Shown one piece after another: positions 1-8,812 of a stretch of 64,000 nt of DNA (position 1 is its first letter; every line of letters begins with the position of its first letter). The translations under genes were made by a program, and so were the position numbers. The DNA is from an uncultured Cetobacterium sp. (GTDB lineage Bacteria > Fusobacteriota > Fusobacteriia > Fusobacteriales > Fusobacteriaceae), in NCBI RefSeq assembly GCF_945952365.1, contig NZ_CAMFHX010000007.1, positions 1 to 64,000 on the forward strand, read 5' to 3'. The notes beneath the pieces are model-generated. The model worked only from the letters and a program-made list of their open reading frames with translations. It was not told the DNA's origin and did no database searches.

Positions 1-77
1 ATTGCACTCTCTAACGTCAACTCTCTAGAAAAGGCTGCTGTCGAAAGTAATACCAATAGCCCTAATAATTTTCTCAT
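1..77 (-). CDS. TolC-like outer membrane efflux protein, N-terminal fragment (runs off the window)
   Basis: Only the first 25 codons are visible; the gene continues beyond base 1. The start ATG lies at 77-75 and is preceded by a strong AGGAGG site at about 83-89. The visible peptide begins MRKLLGLLVLLSTAAFSREL, a typical Sec signal peptide, and then reads LTLESA. A mature N-terminus of the form LTLEEAI is characteristic of the TolC/OprM family of outer-membrane efflux channels. The family call therefore rests on only about eight residues and is tentative. The signal peptide and start are much safer than the product name. Confidence 0.5.
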   Translation of the reverse strand, partial: MRKLLGLLVLLSTAAFSRELTLESA

Positions 78-151
78 CGACTTCCTCCTTATAAATCATT
101 TTAAAACTCTCGCTGAGTTTAGAGTTTTTTATCCCAAAACATTCTATTTTT

Positions 152-192
152 GTTATGTGTATTTTATGTGTAATACCCTATATTTTATGTGT
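152..192. repeat. Three direct copies of TTATGTGT upstream of the TolC-like gene
   Basis: The octamer TTATGTGT occurs at 153-160, 164-171 and 185-192; the last two are part of a longer ATTTTATGTGT. Spacings are 11 and 21 nt, about one and two helical turns, as expected if copies of one protein bound the same face of DNA. The cluster sits between the terminator of the downstream-facing peptidase gene and the TolC-like start. A regulatory role is inference; AT-rich chance repetition is the alternative. Confidence 0.35.
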
Positions 193-206
193 TTTTTACA
201 AAAAAA

Positions 207-224
207 AGGAGCTTTACAGCTCCT
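207..224 (-). terminator. Rho-independent terminator of the AstE/AspA-like gene
   Basis: A 7-bp stem (AGGAGCT/AGCTCCT) with a 4-nt loop is followed on the minus strand by a run of seven T. It lies 7 nt beyond the stop codon of the gene at 231-1316. Confidence 0.8.
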
Positions 225-230
225 AAAAAT

Positions 231-1316
231 TTATTTTAAAACTTGATCTTTATCATTTGAATTGTACTCTATAACTCTTCCTAAAGAATCTCCTGGCTCA
301 CTATAAGGATAATCTTTTACACTTGCTACAACTCCTGTGTTTGGTGATTTATATTCCATAACCACATTTCCAAAAGCATCATATTGAACAAATAAAACAT
401 CATCTTTTTTAACTTTATCCATTACCTTTACCTTAGCCTCTACAAACCCACCTTTTTCAGCTCGAATACGACTCCACGTATTTCCATAGAACGTTTCTAC
501 TTTTGAGTTCGTCTCCTTAGCATCTAAATAGTTCCAATGAATAAGATTATTTAGTACCCCATCTGTTGCTCTAGCTACTATCTCTGCCTCTTGAGTTTCT
601 GAAGAACCTAATTCAAATGTAATACTAGGAATTCCCAATTGAACAAAAGAAGTTTCCACTGATCCATTCTCACCATTGTCCATCTTTACTATATCTGATC
701 CCGTTAATTCAGCCATCTTCTTTATCTCTGTATTTCTAAAATCAGCGTATACAAATAGTGGGAATTGGCTTCCTTTTCCACTTGTATGTAGATCAATTAC
801 CTTATCCGCATTTTTAGATAATAAATTTTGCCATAGTAATGTTGAGTATTTTTGATCAACAGTAGTTACCTTTCCAGAATCCATCTGTCTATTCAAATCT
901 GATGTATTCTCTGAATTTCCTCCGAACTTATATCCTCTAGTATTGTTTAACAATCCAGGAATATTCATTCCATGAACTATAGTAACTGTTCCCTTAACAT
1001 TCTTAGGATTTAACTTTTCTTTTACTTTATATGTTGCTAAAATAGGGTTCAACTCGTTTCCATGAACTCCAGAGTTTACTAAAAATTTTCCACCTGATTT
1101 TTCTCCCTTTACAACAGTAACTGGAATATACCAAGGGCTACCTAAACTATTTTCTGTTCCTTGGAAAAAGAACTCATGAGTTTTCCCAACTTCTAAATCA
1201 GTTACATCAAGATTTGTTATTATATCTCTTCCTAAATATTTTCCCCCAGTATACTCTGTTTTAGCTAAAGTAAGTGCTGATAACGATAAAAAAGTTAATA
1301 ATAAAGTTTTTGACAT
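231..1316 (-). CDS. Secreted succinylglutamate desuccinylase/aspartoacylase family zinc hydrolase
   Basis: This 361-residue protein belongs to the M14-like AstE/AspA family of zinc-dependent amide hydrolases. Visible zinc ligands are His85 and Glu88 in VHGNE and His177 in IDLHT; Arg143 in DLNRQ and Glu236 in ITFELG match the substrate-binding and catalytic positions of the family. Residues 1-18 form a cleavable signal peptide, so the enzyme acts outside the cytoplasm, unlike cytoplasmic AstE. A small beta-rich C-terminal domain of about 90 residues follows, as in other members. The substrate is unknown; an N-acyl amino acid or peptide cap is plausible. It is a single-gene unit with its own promoter, a long structured leader containing a terminator hairpin (1356-1384), and a 3' terminator, so expression is probably controlled by attenuation. 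Confidence 0.75.
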   Translation of the reverse strand: MSKTLLLTFLSLSALTLAKTEYTGGKYLGRDIITNLDVTDLEVGKTHEFFFQGTENSLGSPWYIPVTVVKGEKSGGKFLVNSGVHGNELNPILATYKVKEKLNPKNVKGTVTIVHGMNIPGLLNNTRGYKFGGNSENTSDLNRQMDSGKVTTVDQKYSTLLWQNLLSKNADKVIDLHTSGKGSQFPLFVYADFRNTEIKKMAELTGSDIVKMDNGENGSVETSFVQLGIPSITFELGSSETQEAEIVARATDGVLNNLIHWNYLDAKETNSKVETFYGNTWSRIRAEKGGFVEAKVKVMDKVKKDDVLFVQYDAFGNVVMEYKSPNTGVVASVKDYPYSEPGDSLGRVIEYNSNDKDQVLK

Positions 1317-1355
1317 TTTTGTCCTCCCGATTTTTTTAGTATCTACCCCAAAAGA

Positions 1356-1384
1356 AAAGGCATACCAAAAAATGGTATGCCTTT
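1356..1384 (-). terminator. Leader terminator hairpin upstream of the AstE/AspA-like gene
   Basis: A 12-bp perfect stem (AAAGGCATACCA/TGGTATGCCTTT) with a 5-nt loop is followed on the minus strand by TTCTTTT. It lies about 40 nt upstream of the start codon and downstream of a promoter and a structured leader, the position of an attenuator. Confidence 0.75.
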
Positions 1385-1517
1385 GAGAACTTAATTAAAA
1401 TCTTAATAAGCGTATTGTTATGGCAGCGTCACAATACTTAATTCACAGGATCACAAGATCATAGCCCTCGGCCTTAGGCTCCCTTTGTGGAAGTGAACTA
1501 ACCTCTCTTCTATTGTT
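1385..1517 (-). promoter_or_regulatory. Structured 5' leader, candidate riboswitch of unidentified class
   Basis: On the minus strand the roughly 130-nt leader between promoter and attenuator can fold into several helices. GTATTGT/ACAATAC closes a 12-nt loop (1407-1435 region), AGTTCAC pairs with GTGAATT around an internal domain, and inside that GATC/GATC and AGCC/GGCT hairpins are possible. The segment is visibly more GC-rich than flanking non-coding DNA. I could not match it to the SAM, lysine, FMN, TPP, cobalamin, c-di-GMP, glycine, M-box or T-box consensus by eye. The riboswitch call is inference from architecture. Confidence 0.45.
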
Positions 1518-1523
1518 AGCAGG

Positions 1524-1552
1524 AGTATACTATAAAAATAATTTTTCTGCAA
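1524..1552 (-). promoter_or_regulatory. Sigma-70-type promoter of the AstE/AspA-like gene
   Basis: On the minus strand TTGCAG is separated by 17 nt from TATACT. Transcription would start near 1517, about 200 nt upstream of the start codon, leaving room for the structured leader. Confidence 0.6.
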
Positions 1553-1648
1553 CCATTTTTTTGAGTTTTTTTATTTTTTAAAGGATAATTTGAAAATATA
1601 GTGTAATATTATTCATAGTAACTTTATTGAAAATATTAGGAGGAAAAC

Positions 1649-2227
1649 ATGAAAATAACTATAATTTTAGATTTTATATGCCCGTATTGTTTTGTAGGAG
1701 AAAAAATTCTTGAAAAAGCACTTAAAGAAAAAAATATTACTTCGGAATTTAAATTTTTACCGTATGAACTTTCTCCAGAACCAAAACCACAAGCCGTTGT
1801 GAATGAAGCTGGAAAAGCATATTTTCAGAAAAATATTGTCGAGTGGGCAGAGTCTGAGAATATTTTAATTAATTTCCCAACTGTAAATCCTAAACCTCGA
1901 ACAGCTTTAGCCTTTGAAGGATTATATACAGCAGAAAAATACAATAAAGGAATTGAATATATCCGTGCTGTTTTAGATGCCTACTGGATTTCTAATAAAA
2001 ACATTGGAAGCATTGAAGTGTTAACAGAGATTGCTAAAAATTTAAATATTCCAGAAAATGAGTTCTCTGAAGCATTAAACTCTAGAAAGTTTAAAGAGGA
2101 GCACTACAAATTAAATTTAGAAGTTTCAGATTATGATTTTGATGTAGTTCCTACATTTTATATAGATGAAGTTCAACTAGACAATTTCCCTAGAAGAATT
2201 GAAAAGTGGTTAGAAATTTTAAATTAA
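1649..2227 (+). CDS. DsbA-family thioredoxin-fold oxidoreductase (FrnE-like)
   Basis: The 192-residue protein has a thioredoxin-fold start with a CPYC active site (Cys12 and Cys15 in DFICPYCFVGE) right after the first beta-strand, then a long helical insertion and the cis-Pro segment VVPTFYID near residues 168-175. This is the layout of the DsbA/FrnE/2-hydroxychromene-2-carboxylate isomerase family. There is no signal peptide, so it is probably a cytoplasmic thiol-disulfide oxidoreductase or isomerase rather than a periplasmic DsbA. The start is set by AGGAGG 8 nt upstream. It is a single gene between the divergent peptidase leader and a shared downstream terminator. Family assignment is firm; the physiological partner is unknown. 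Confidence 0.75.
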   Translation: MKITIILDFICPYCFVGEKILEKALKEKNITSEFKFLPYELSPEPKPQAVVNEAGKAYFQKNIVEWAESENILINFPTVNPKPRTALAFEGLYTAEKYNKGIEYIRAVLDAYWISNKNIGSIEVLTEIAKNLNIPENEFSEALNSRKFKEEHYKLNLEVSDYDFDVVPTFYIDEVQLDNFPRRIEKWLEILN

Positions 2228-2238
2228 CTAAGATAATA

Positions 2239-2266
2239 AAAAATGAGAGGAAATCCTCTCATTTTT
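2239..2266. terminator. Bidirectional terminator between the DsbA-like gene and ilvA
   Basis: A 12-bp stem (AAAAATGAGAGG/CCTCTCATTTTT) with loop AAAT has an A-run on the left and a T-run on the right. It can therefore stop transcripts arriving from either convergent gene. Confidence 0.85.
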
Positions 2267-2268
2267 TA

Positions 2269-3477
2269 TTAATACATTCTATAACCCATAGATGTTAATT
2301 TTTCTTTTACTCTCTCTTGATGCTCTTTGTCAAAGCATTCTAAAACAAAACTTGCCTCTTGAGAAGTAATTCCTAAGTTTGGACTATACATAGTTTGATT
2401 AACACTTAAAATATTTGCATTCATCTCACAGATTGCCGCAACTACTTTAGCCATCTCTCCAACTTTATCAGATAACTCTACTGAGAAAGCAAATCTTCTT
2501 CCTTCTAAGATTAAGGCTTTATTCAATACTCTTTCAACTAGATTTATATCTATATTTCCACCTGATATAACTGCACAAACTTTTTTGTTTTCTACATTTA
2601 TTTTTCCTGCTAAAATTGCAGCTACTGTTGTAGCTCCTGCTCCTTCAGCAACAACTTTACTTTTTTCCATTAGGAATAAAATTGCCTTAGCTATTTCATC
2701 CTCAGTCACTGCTACAATTTCATCAACGCACTCTTGAACTATTTTAAATGGTTCACATCCTGCTTTTCTAACAGCTATTCCATCTGCTATAGTTGGCTTT
2801 GTTGAAATCTCACAAACCTCTTTCATTGCTACAGCTTCCATCATTGATGCAGCATTTGCAGCTTCTATTCCAATTACTTTTGCTTCTGGTCTTAATGATT
2901 TTATAGCTTTAGCTATTCCACCAATAATTCCTCCTCCACCGATTGGCACTAAAACAACATCTACATCTGGAATATCCTCTAATATTTCTAAACCGATTGT
3001 TCCTTGTCCTGCCATTACAAATTTATCATCAAAAGGGTGTAAGAAAGTAGCTCCTGTTTCTTTTTGAATTTCACAAGCTTTTCTATACGCGTCGTCGTAA
3101 ACTTCTCCCTCTAAAACTACTTCAGCTCCATAAGATTTAGTTGCTGCGATTTTTGCTAAAGGTGCTGTTGCAGGCATAACTATTGTTGCTTTTATTCCTG
3201 CTGCGGCTGCTCCTAGTGCAACTCCTTGTGCATGATTTCCTGCCGATGAAGCTATAACTCCTGCTGCTTTCTCTTCAGCTGACAGACTAGCTATTTTATT
3301 TAAAGCTCCCCTTAATTTAAAAGATCCTGTCTTTTGTAAATTTTCTAGTTTAAAGAAAACTGAGTTTCCTGTTAACTCTCTCAATGTTGGACACTCCACT
3401 ACAGGTGTTCTCTTTAATGAATCTTTTATAGTTTCATTAGCTTTTAATATATCCTCTAAGGTAAAATTGCAATCCAC
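2269..3477 (-). CDS. ilvA: Threonine ammonia-lyase (PLP-dependent, with ACT domain)
   Basis: The enzyme deaminates L-threonine to 2-oxobutyrate and ammonia, either for isoleucine synthesis or for amino-acid fermentation. The PLP lysine is Lys54 in SFKLRGA, and the phosphate-binding glycine loop PIGGGG is near residue 178. A C-terminal ACT-type domain covers about residues 325-402, the compact 400-residue form seen in many Firmicutes and related anaerobes. That domain suggests allosteric control by an amino acid. The start is GTG at 3477, with GGAGG 8 nt upstream. The gene follows the EamA transporter gene but has its own well-formed promoter in the 82-nt gap. The catabolic (tdcB) and biosynthetic (ilvA) roles cannot be separated from sequence alone. 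Confidence 0.9.
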   Translation of the reverse strand: MDCNFTLEDILKANETIKDSLKRTPVVECPTLRELTGNSVFFKLENLQKTGSFKLRGALNKIASLSAEEKAAGVIASSAGNHAQGVALGAAAAGIKATIVMPATAPLAKIAATKSYGAEVVLEGEVYDDAYRKACEIQKETGATFLHPFDDKFVMAGQGTIGLEILEDIPDVDVVLVPIGGGGIIGGIAKAIKSLRPEAKVIGIEAANAASMMEAVAMKEVCEISTKPTIADGIAVRKAGCEPFKIVQECVDEIVAVTEDEIAKAILFLMEKSKVVAEGAGATTVAAILAGKINVENKKVCAVISGGNIDINLVERVLNKALILEGRRFAFSVELSDKVGEMAKVVAAICEMNANILSVNQTMYSPNLGITSQEASFVLECFDKEHQERVKEKLTSMGYRMY

Positions 3478-3523
3478 GGTTCAACCCTCCAAAATTCATT
3501 ATTACATAACTTTTAATAGGTTT

Positions 3524-3552
3524 ATTATATATTTTTAGGACAACTTTTTCAA
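3524..3552 (-). promoter_or_regulatory. Promoter of ilvA
   Basis: On the minus strand TTGAAA is separated by exactly 17 nt from TATAAT, 47 nt upstream of the GTG start. This is one of the best sigma-70-type matches in the window. Confidence 0.7.
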
Positions 3553-3559
3553 GCTTTTT

Positions 3560-4474
3560 TTAGTTTTTTTGATTTTTAGTGATCTTATATATTGTAAATA
3601 GTAATATTCCTGCACTTACAAACTGAATTGGTGACAATATTTTTTTGTTAAATATATAATCAAAAACTATTGAGGATACAGGAAAACATAGCTCACACAT
3701 TGTCGCTATATTAGCTCTTATATGTCTAAGTCCTAAATAATAAAGTAACACTGCTCCACTTCCTGTAGTTAAACCAATAATTACAAATATTAGCCATTGA
3801 TCTGGAGTTGTTTTTAAGAACCAACCCATATTACCATTAAATAAAACTATTGCTCCTGTAATTATAGAGGTAAATAGATACCTAGTATACAGTGCCGTTC
3901 TAAATGAAGAGTTCGCTAATATTTTTTTACCAAACACTGTTGAACTTCCAAAAGAAAAAGCTGCTAGCATAGCGTATAAACTAGCTATTCCAACTTTATC
4001 CCCAGCTTCAAAGTGTGGCAATGTAAATTGGAATGTCAATAAATATCCACTTATTAAAGCTGCTATTGCCCAGAATATAAAATTCTTTCCAACCTTTTCA
4101 CCTAGCAAAACTCTTGCTAAAACAATAGCAAATACTGGTTGTAATTTTTGAAGTAAAGTTACAACAGTTAAATGATTAAAATTAACTAAAAATAACGCTT
4201 TAACTATCGATAGCGTCCCTAACGCTCCTCCAAATAATGCTATTAAAAAATAAAAGAATAGATCCTCTTTATTTAATTTTTTTATATTAGCTATCTCTGA
4301 CTTTCCAAATATTAAACTCATTCCTAATAATGGAAGCAGATGTAATACAAATACAACATAAGCTACATCTAGCTTAAACAATCTTGGTGTTAATACTATC
4401 CCGTCAAATCCCCACATAGTTGCAGCTAAACATATTAGTCCTGCTCCTAAATATTGTTTTTTTATATTAAACAC
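3560..4474 (-). CDS. EamA/DMT-family transporter
   Basis: The 304-residue protein is almost entirely hydrophobic, with about ten membrane segments arranged as two repeated halves of five. This matches the EamA (DMT, 10-TMS) family of metabolite exporters. The first helix begins LGAGLICLAATMWGFDGIVL, a typical EamA start. The substrate cannot be told; relatives export amino acids, amino-acid analogues or other metabolites. The start codon is GTG at 4474 with TAGGAGG 5 nt upstream. It lies 9 nt after polC in the same direction and before ilvA, so it may be the last gene of the polC transcript. A link with threonine metabolism is only positional. Confidence 0.8.
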   Translation of the reverse strand: MFNIKKQYLGAGLICLAATMWGFDGIVLTPRLFKLDVAYVVFVLHLLPLLGMSLIFGKSEIANIKKLNKEDLFFYFLIALFGGALGTLSIVKALFLVNFNHLTVVTLLQKLQPVFAIVLARVLLGEKVGKNFIFWAIAALISGYLLTFQFTLPHFEAGDKVGIASLYAMLAAFSFGSSTVFGKKILANSSFRTALYTRYLFTSIITGAIVLFNGNMGWFLKTTPDQWLIFVIIGLTTGSGAVLLYYLGLRHIRANIATMCELCFPVSSIVFDYIFNKKILSPIQFVSAGILLFTIYKITKNQKN

Positions 4475-4483
4475 TTTTTCCTC

Positions 4484-7400
4484 CTAGAAAAATAAAGTTG
4501 TCTGATTTGTTTCACTTAAAGCTTCAATACAATTCAACTCTTTTAATTTATCAACTGTCGTTTGAGATGTTTTTGTTCTTCTTTTTAAATCTTCGTAAGA
4601 GATAAATCTTCCTAACTCTCTTTCTCTTATGATATTCTCCATAACAGAGGCTCCTAATCCATTTAAAGCCATCAATGGAACTCTTATTTTTCCATCCTCT
4701 ATCGTGAATCTGTATCCATGAGATTTATAAATATCTAAGTTTAAAAATTCAAATCCTCTTGCATGCATCTCTACTATTATTTCACATACTGCAAGTTGAG
4801 CCTTCTTCTTTACATCTAGCTTAGGTTCTCTGTTTAACTCTTGTATTTTTTCTCTTACACTCGTTAAATCTTTCATAAGTTCAAAATCAAAATCCTCTAC
4901 TTTTCTACTTAAATATGCTGCATAGAAAGCTAGTGGATAATGCACTTTAAAGTATGCTATTCTCATTGCCATCATAACATAGGCAACAGCATGTCCTTTC
5001 GGGAACATATACTTTATTCTTCTACAAGATTCTATATACCATTCAGGAACTCCATGCTCTTTCATTAAATCAGAATAGTCTTTCCATTGGTTCACATTTT
5101 TACTTGGCTGTCCTTTTCTTACAAACTCCATTATTTTAAATGCTGTTCCTTTTTCAAGACCTTGATCTATTAAGAAGTTCATAATATCGTCTCTAACCGA
5201 TATTATTTGTGACAGTGTTGCTTTTCCTTCTCTTACAAACTCTTGGGCGTTATTCAACCAAACATCTGTACCATGAGAAAGTCCTGAGATTCTTACAAGC
5301 TCAGCAAAGGTAGTTGGCATCGTATCAACTAGCATCTGTCTTACAAATCCTGTTCCAAACTCTGGAACACCATAAGTTCCTACTATTGATCCAATCTCCT
5401 CTTTAGTTACTCCTAGAGATTCTGTTCCTGAGAATATTTTTATAGTCTCTGGATCAGCTAAAGGGATATCATAAACATTTACTCCAGTATATTCTTGAAG
5501 CATTTTTATAGTTGTAGGATCATCATGACCAAGTATATCTAATTTTACTAACTGCTCATCCATTACGTGATAATCATAATGCGTTGTTGTCGAATCACTA
5601 TTTTGATCATTTGCAGGTCTTTGAACTGGACAAAACTCATATATTGAATTTCCTTGAGGTACAACTATCATACCACCTGGATGCTGTCCTGTTGTTTTCT
5701 TTGCTCCTTCACACTTTTGAGCCATTCTCATAACTTCTGCTCTACCAGAAATTACATTATGATCTTCAAAGAATTTTCTTACATAACCTTCTGCATTTTT
5801 TTCTGCTAAAGTTGATATAGTTCCAGCCTTAAATACATTACTTTTTCCAAATAACTCTTCACAATATCTGTGAATTTCAGATTGATACTCTCCTGAGAAG
5901 TTAAGGTCTATATCTGGAACCTTATCTCCATCAAATCCCATGAAAACTTCAAACGGAATTGAATGACCATCCTTTTTTAATCTTTGACCACACTTCGGAC
6001 AATCCTTATCTGGTAAATCGACTCCAGCTCCCTCTCTTTCGATAAACTCTGAATGTTTACACTCGGGATTTGTACATAGATAATGTGGATATAAAGCATT
6101 AACCTCTGTTATTTCCATCATATAAGCTACTATTGAAGATCCAACCGATCCTCTTGAACCTACTAGATATCCATTATCAAGAGATTTTTTTACTAACTTT
6201 TGTGCTGATAGATATAATACAGAGAATCCATTTCCTATAATAGCCTTCAGTTCTCTTTCGATTCTAGCTTCAACATTTTCAGGTAAAGGATTTCCATATA
6301 GTTCATAAGCTTTCGTATATGTCATATCTCTTACAATATTTTCAGCATTATCTATTTTTGGTGGATAGAATCCACTTGGAATAGGTTGAACTTTTTCGAT
6401 TTTATTGTTTATCTCATTTGTTGCTTCTATAACAATCTCTTTTGCAATATCTTCACCTAAATAATTAAACTCTTCTAAAAGCTCTCCTGTAGTTCTAAAG
6501 TAGAATCCATTATCAACTCTATATTGATTTTCTCTAAATACACTTCCACTACCATAAAGCAGAATTGATCTTATTTTATGATCCTCTTTCTCTAAGTAAT
6601 GAACATTTGATGAAGCCGTTACTAACTTTCCATTCTCTTTAGCTAAATTATACATATATCTATTCATCTTCTCTACATCTTTAAACGAAGCTATTGCTCC
6701 TGTTTCATCACTGTCTAAAAATTCTGAAAAGGCGATTCTTGGTTGTAATTCAACATAATCATAGAAGTCTAAACATCTTTTTACTTTTTCCAAATCATTT
6801 CTGAAATATGCTTCTGAAAGCTCTCCACTATTTGCAAAATGAACTGACGTCGGTGCTCCTAATATAAGCCCCTCTCTATTTTCATTTAATACAGTTTTTA
6901 AAATTCTTGGTTTTTTGTTTCCAAAGTAATCAATGTGAGCTTCTGAAATTAACTTATAAAGATTTTTTAATCCCGTTAAGTCTTTTACTAAAACCATAAC
7001 ATTTCTGATATCCTGTTTTCTGAAGTTTAAAGGAAAGGCTCCTGTCATATTAAGTTGATTTGTTACTCCAATCTCTAAGTATCTCTCTAAGAATATTGCA
7101 AACATAGCAGCTGTAGCTTGTGAATCGTCAACAGCTCTATGGTGATTTTCTAAGGCAACTTTTAAGAATTTTGTCATAGGTTTTAATCCATACCCTTTTT
7201 GATTAGGATACAAATCTCTTGCCATTTGTAGTGTATCTATAACTGCTGGATTGTAATCTACATCTAGATATTTTTTTATATCTCTTTTCAAGAATCCCAT
7301 ATCGAAAGGTGCGTTATGAGCTACTAAAGTGGCATCTCCTAAAAATTCCATAAATTTAGGTAATACCTCTTCTATCGAAGGCATACCTGCTACTAAAGCA

Positions 7401-8812
7401 TCGTCAATCCCTGTTATCTCTTGAATCTTTTTAGGAATTGGCTTTCCTGGATTTATAAGCTGAGAATATCTATCTACAATTCTTCTTCCTTGAAGTTTAA
7501 CAGCCCCTATCTCAATAATCTCATTTTTGTGTGAGTTAAGACCTAAAGTCTCTAAGTCAAATACAACATACGTTTCTTCATCTATCAAAACATCTTTTGC
7601 ATTTTGTACCATCGGTTGAGTATCATCAACCATATACATGTCACATCCAAAAATAATTTTTATATCTTTTCCTTTAGCTGCTTTATATGCAAATGGGAAA
7701 GCATGAACAACACCATAGTCTGTTATTGCAACTGCTTTATGACCGTAATCTAAAGCTCTTCCTACTATCCCCTTCACATCCTCTACTCCACACATCTCAC
7801 TCATCTTAGTATGTGTATGTAGTTCTACCATTTTCTCTTCAGCTAAATCTTGTTTTTTAGATTTTTGTTTGTCTAATTTATTTAAAATATTAACTAATAT
7901 TATCTCTTCGTTATTTTCAAAAGTGTCTATCTGTTTTTTTCCACTAATTTTTACAAAATCTCCAACTTTAACATCAAAATCTTCTGGACTATTTAAGAAA
8001 ATTTTTGCAGTTATTGAATCTTCACCATCTGTGATTCTCAAAATTTGAAGAATTTTTCCAGTTCTTAACTCTCTTCCATCAGTTGCAAAAAGTTCCCCTT
8101 CTATAACTGCAATCTCATTCTCTATAAGTTCTTTAAACTCTGATAATGGCATGCTTGGACTTTTTATATCTTTCTTTTTACTGAAGCCACCTCTTCCTGT
8201 TGGAACAGCTGATTTAATTTCAACAGGTGGTGTTGCTACTTTAGGAATATTCTCTTTATCATCTTCTTTAGCACTTAAAGTTATTATTTGATTTTCAATC
8301 TCAGTTTCTATAGATTTTATCTCTGAATTAAAGTCTCCCGAAACGAAATTAACTTTAAACCCTTTTATTCCATAGTTCTCTAAAAGAGATTGTAACTTTA
8401 CATCTAAATTTGAACTATAAAGTGTTTCAACTGCCATCTCATTTTTTAACTCAATATTGACACTATTTTCTTTAATAGAAACTCTATAAAGATATAAAAA
8501 TGATTTTGAAATAGCATTTGTTTTTTTAAGTTTTTCAATAACCCTCTCAACAATCTCTAAAAAACTTTCCTTGCTTATCTCTTTAGACATATACTCTATT
8601 TTAAAATCTATATCTAGCTCAGTTCCAAACTTCTTTTTTAAATTTTCATAAGCCTTATCCAATCCTTTTAAATCTTGCGGAGTAGAAACCACACATATCA
8701 GATCCATCTTTTTATTTCTTTCACTAAAAACGATCTCTGTAATTTCAATATTTTCAATCCCCATCTCTTTAAAAATATTTCTTTGAGGTCTTATTCTAAT
8801 TTCTCTTCTCAA
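4484..8812 (-). CDS. polC: DNA polymerase III alpha subunit, PolC type
   Basis: At 1442 residues this is a full-length PolC, the replicative polymerase form typical of Firmicutes and Fusobacteria. In order it shows an N-terminal domain, an OB-fold at about 235-310, a PHP domain beginning at VELHTHT (about 329), an inserted DEDD 3'-5' exonuclease beginning at YVVFDLETLG (about 415), a zinc-binding CTNPEC/CPKCG insert, and a polymerase core with PDIDLNF and helix-hairpin-helix motifs. The exonuclease insert within PHP distinguishes PolC from DnaE. The start is TTG at 8812, immediately after the TAA of the upstream methyltransferase gene, with AGGTG as ribosome site. The two genes are thus tightly coupled. 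No truncation or frameshift is seen. Confidence 0.97.
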   Translation of the reverse strand: MRREIRIRPQRNIFKEMGIENIEITEIVFSERNKKMDLICVVSTPQDLKGLDKAYENLKKKFGTELDIDFKIEYMSKEISKESFLEIVERVIEKLKKTNAISKSFLYLYRVSIKENSVNIELKNEMAVETLYSSNLDVKLQSLLENYGIKGFKVNFVSGDFNSEIKSIETEIENQIITLSAKEDDKENIPKVATPPVEIKSAVPTGRGGFSKKKDIKSPSMPLSEFKELIENEIAVIEGELFATDGRELRTGKILQILRITDGEDSITAKIFLNSPEDFDVKVGDFVKISGKKQIDTFENNEEIILVNILNKLDKQKSKKQDLAEEKMVELHTHTKMSEMCGVEDVKGIVGRALDYGHKAVAITDYGVVHAFPFAYKAAKGKDIKIIFGCDMYMVDDTQPMVQNAKDVLIDEETYVVFDLETLGLNSHKNEIIEIGAVKLQGRRIVDRYSQLINPGKPIPKKIQEITGIDDALVAGMPSIEEVLPKFMEFLGDATLVAHNAPFDMGFLKRDIKKYLDVDYNPAVIDTLQMARDLYPNQKGYGLKPMTKFLKVALENHHRAVDDSQATAAMFAIFLERYLEIGVTNQLNMTGAFPLNFRKQDIRNVMVLVKDLTGLKNLYKLISEAHIDYFGNKKPRILKTVLNENREGLILGAPTSVHFANSGELSEAYFRNDLEKVKRCLDFYDYVELQPRIAFSEFLDSDETGAIASFKDVEKMNRYMYNLAKENGKLVTASSNVHYLEKEDHKIRSILLYGSGSVFRENQYRVDNGFYFRTTGELLEEFNYLGEDIAKEIVIEATNEINNKIEKVQPIPSGFYPPKIDNAENIVRDMTYTKAYELYGNPLPENVEARIERELKAIIGNGFSVLYLSAQKLVKKSLDNGYLVGSRGSVGSSIVAYMMEITEVNALYPHYLCTNPECKHSEFIEREGAGVDLPDKDCPKCGQRLKKDGHSIPFEVFMGFDGDKVPDIDLNFSGEYQSEIHRYCEELFGKSNVFKAGTISTLAEKNAEGYVRKFFEDHNVISGRAEVMRMAQKCEGAKKTTGQHPGGMIVVPQGNSIYEFCPVQRPANDQNSDSTTTHYDYHVMDEQLVKLDILGHDDPTTIKMLQEYTGVNVYDIPLADPETIKIFSGTESLGVTKEEIGSIVGTYGVPEFGTGFVRQMLVDTMPTTFAELVRISGLSHGTDVWLNNAQEFVREGKATLSQIISVRDDIMNFLIDQGLEKGTAFKIMEFVRKGQPSKNVNQWKDYSDLMKEHGVPEWYIESCRRIKYMFPKGHAVAYVMMAMRIAYFKVHYPLAFYAAYLSRKVEDFDFELMKDLTSVREKIQELNREPKLDVKKKAQLAVCEIIVEMHARGFEFLNLDIYKSHGYRFTIEDGKIRVPLMALNGLGASVMENIIRERELGRFISYEDLKRRTKTSQTTVDKLKELNCIEALSETNQTTLFF

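Noticed and set aside
1385-1517. Lysine riboswitch
   Set aside because: AGAGG and GCCGAGG motifs occur, but they are only about 25 nt apart and the AGUA, CUGGG and ACUGUCA blocks of the lysine element are missing.
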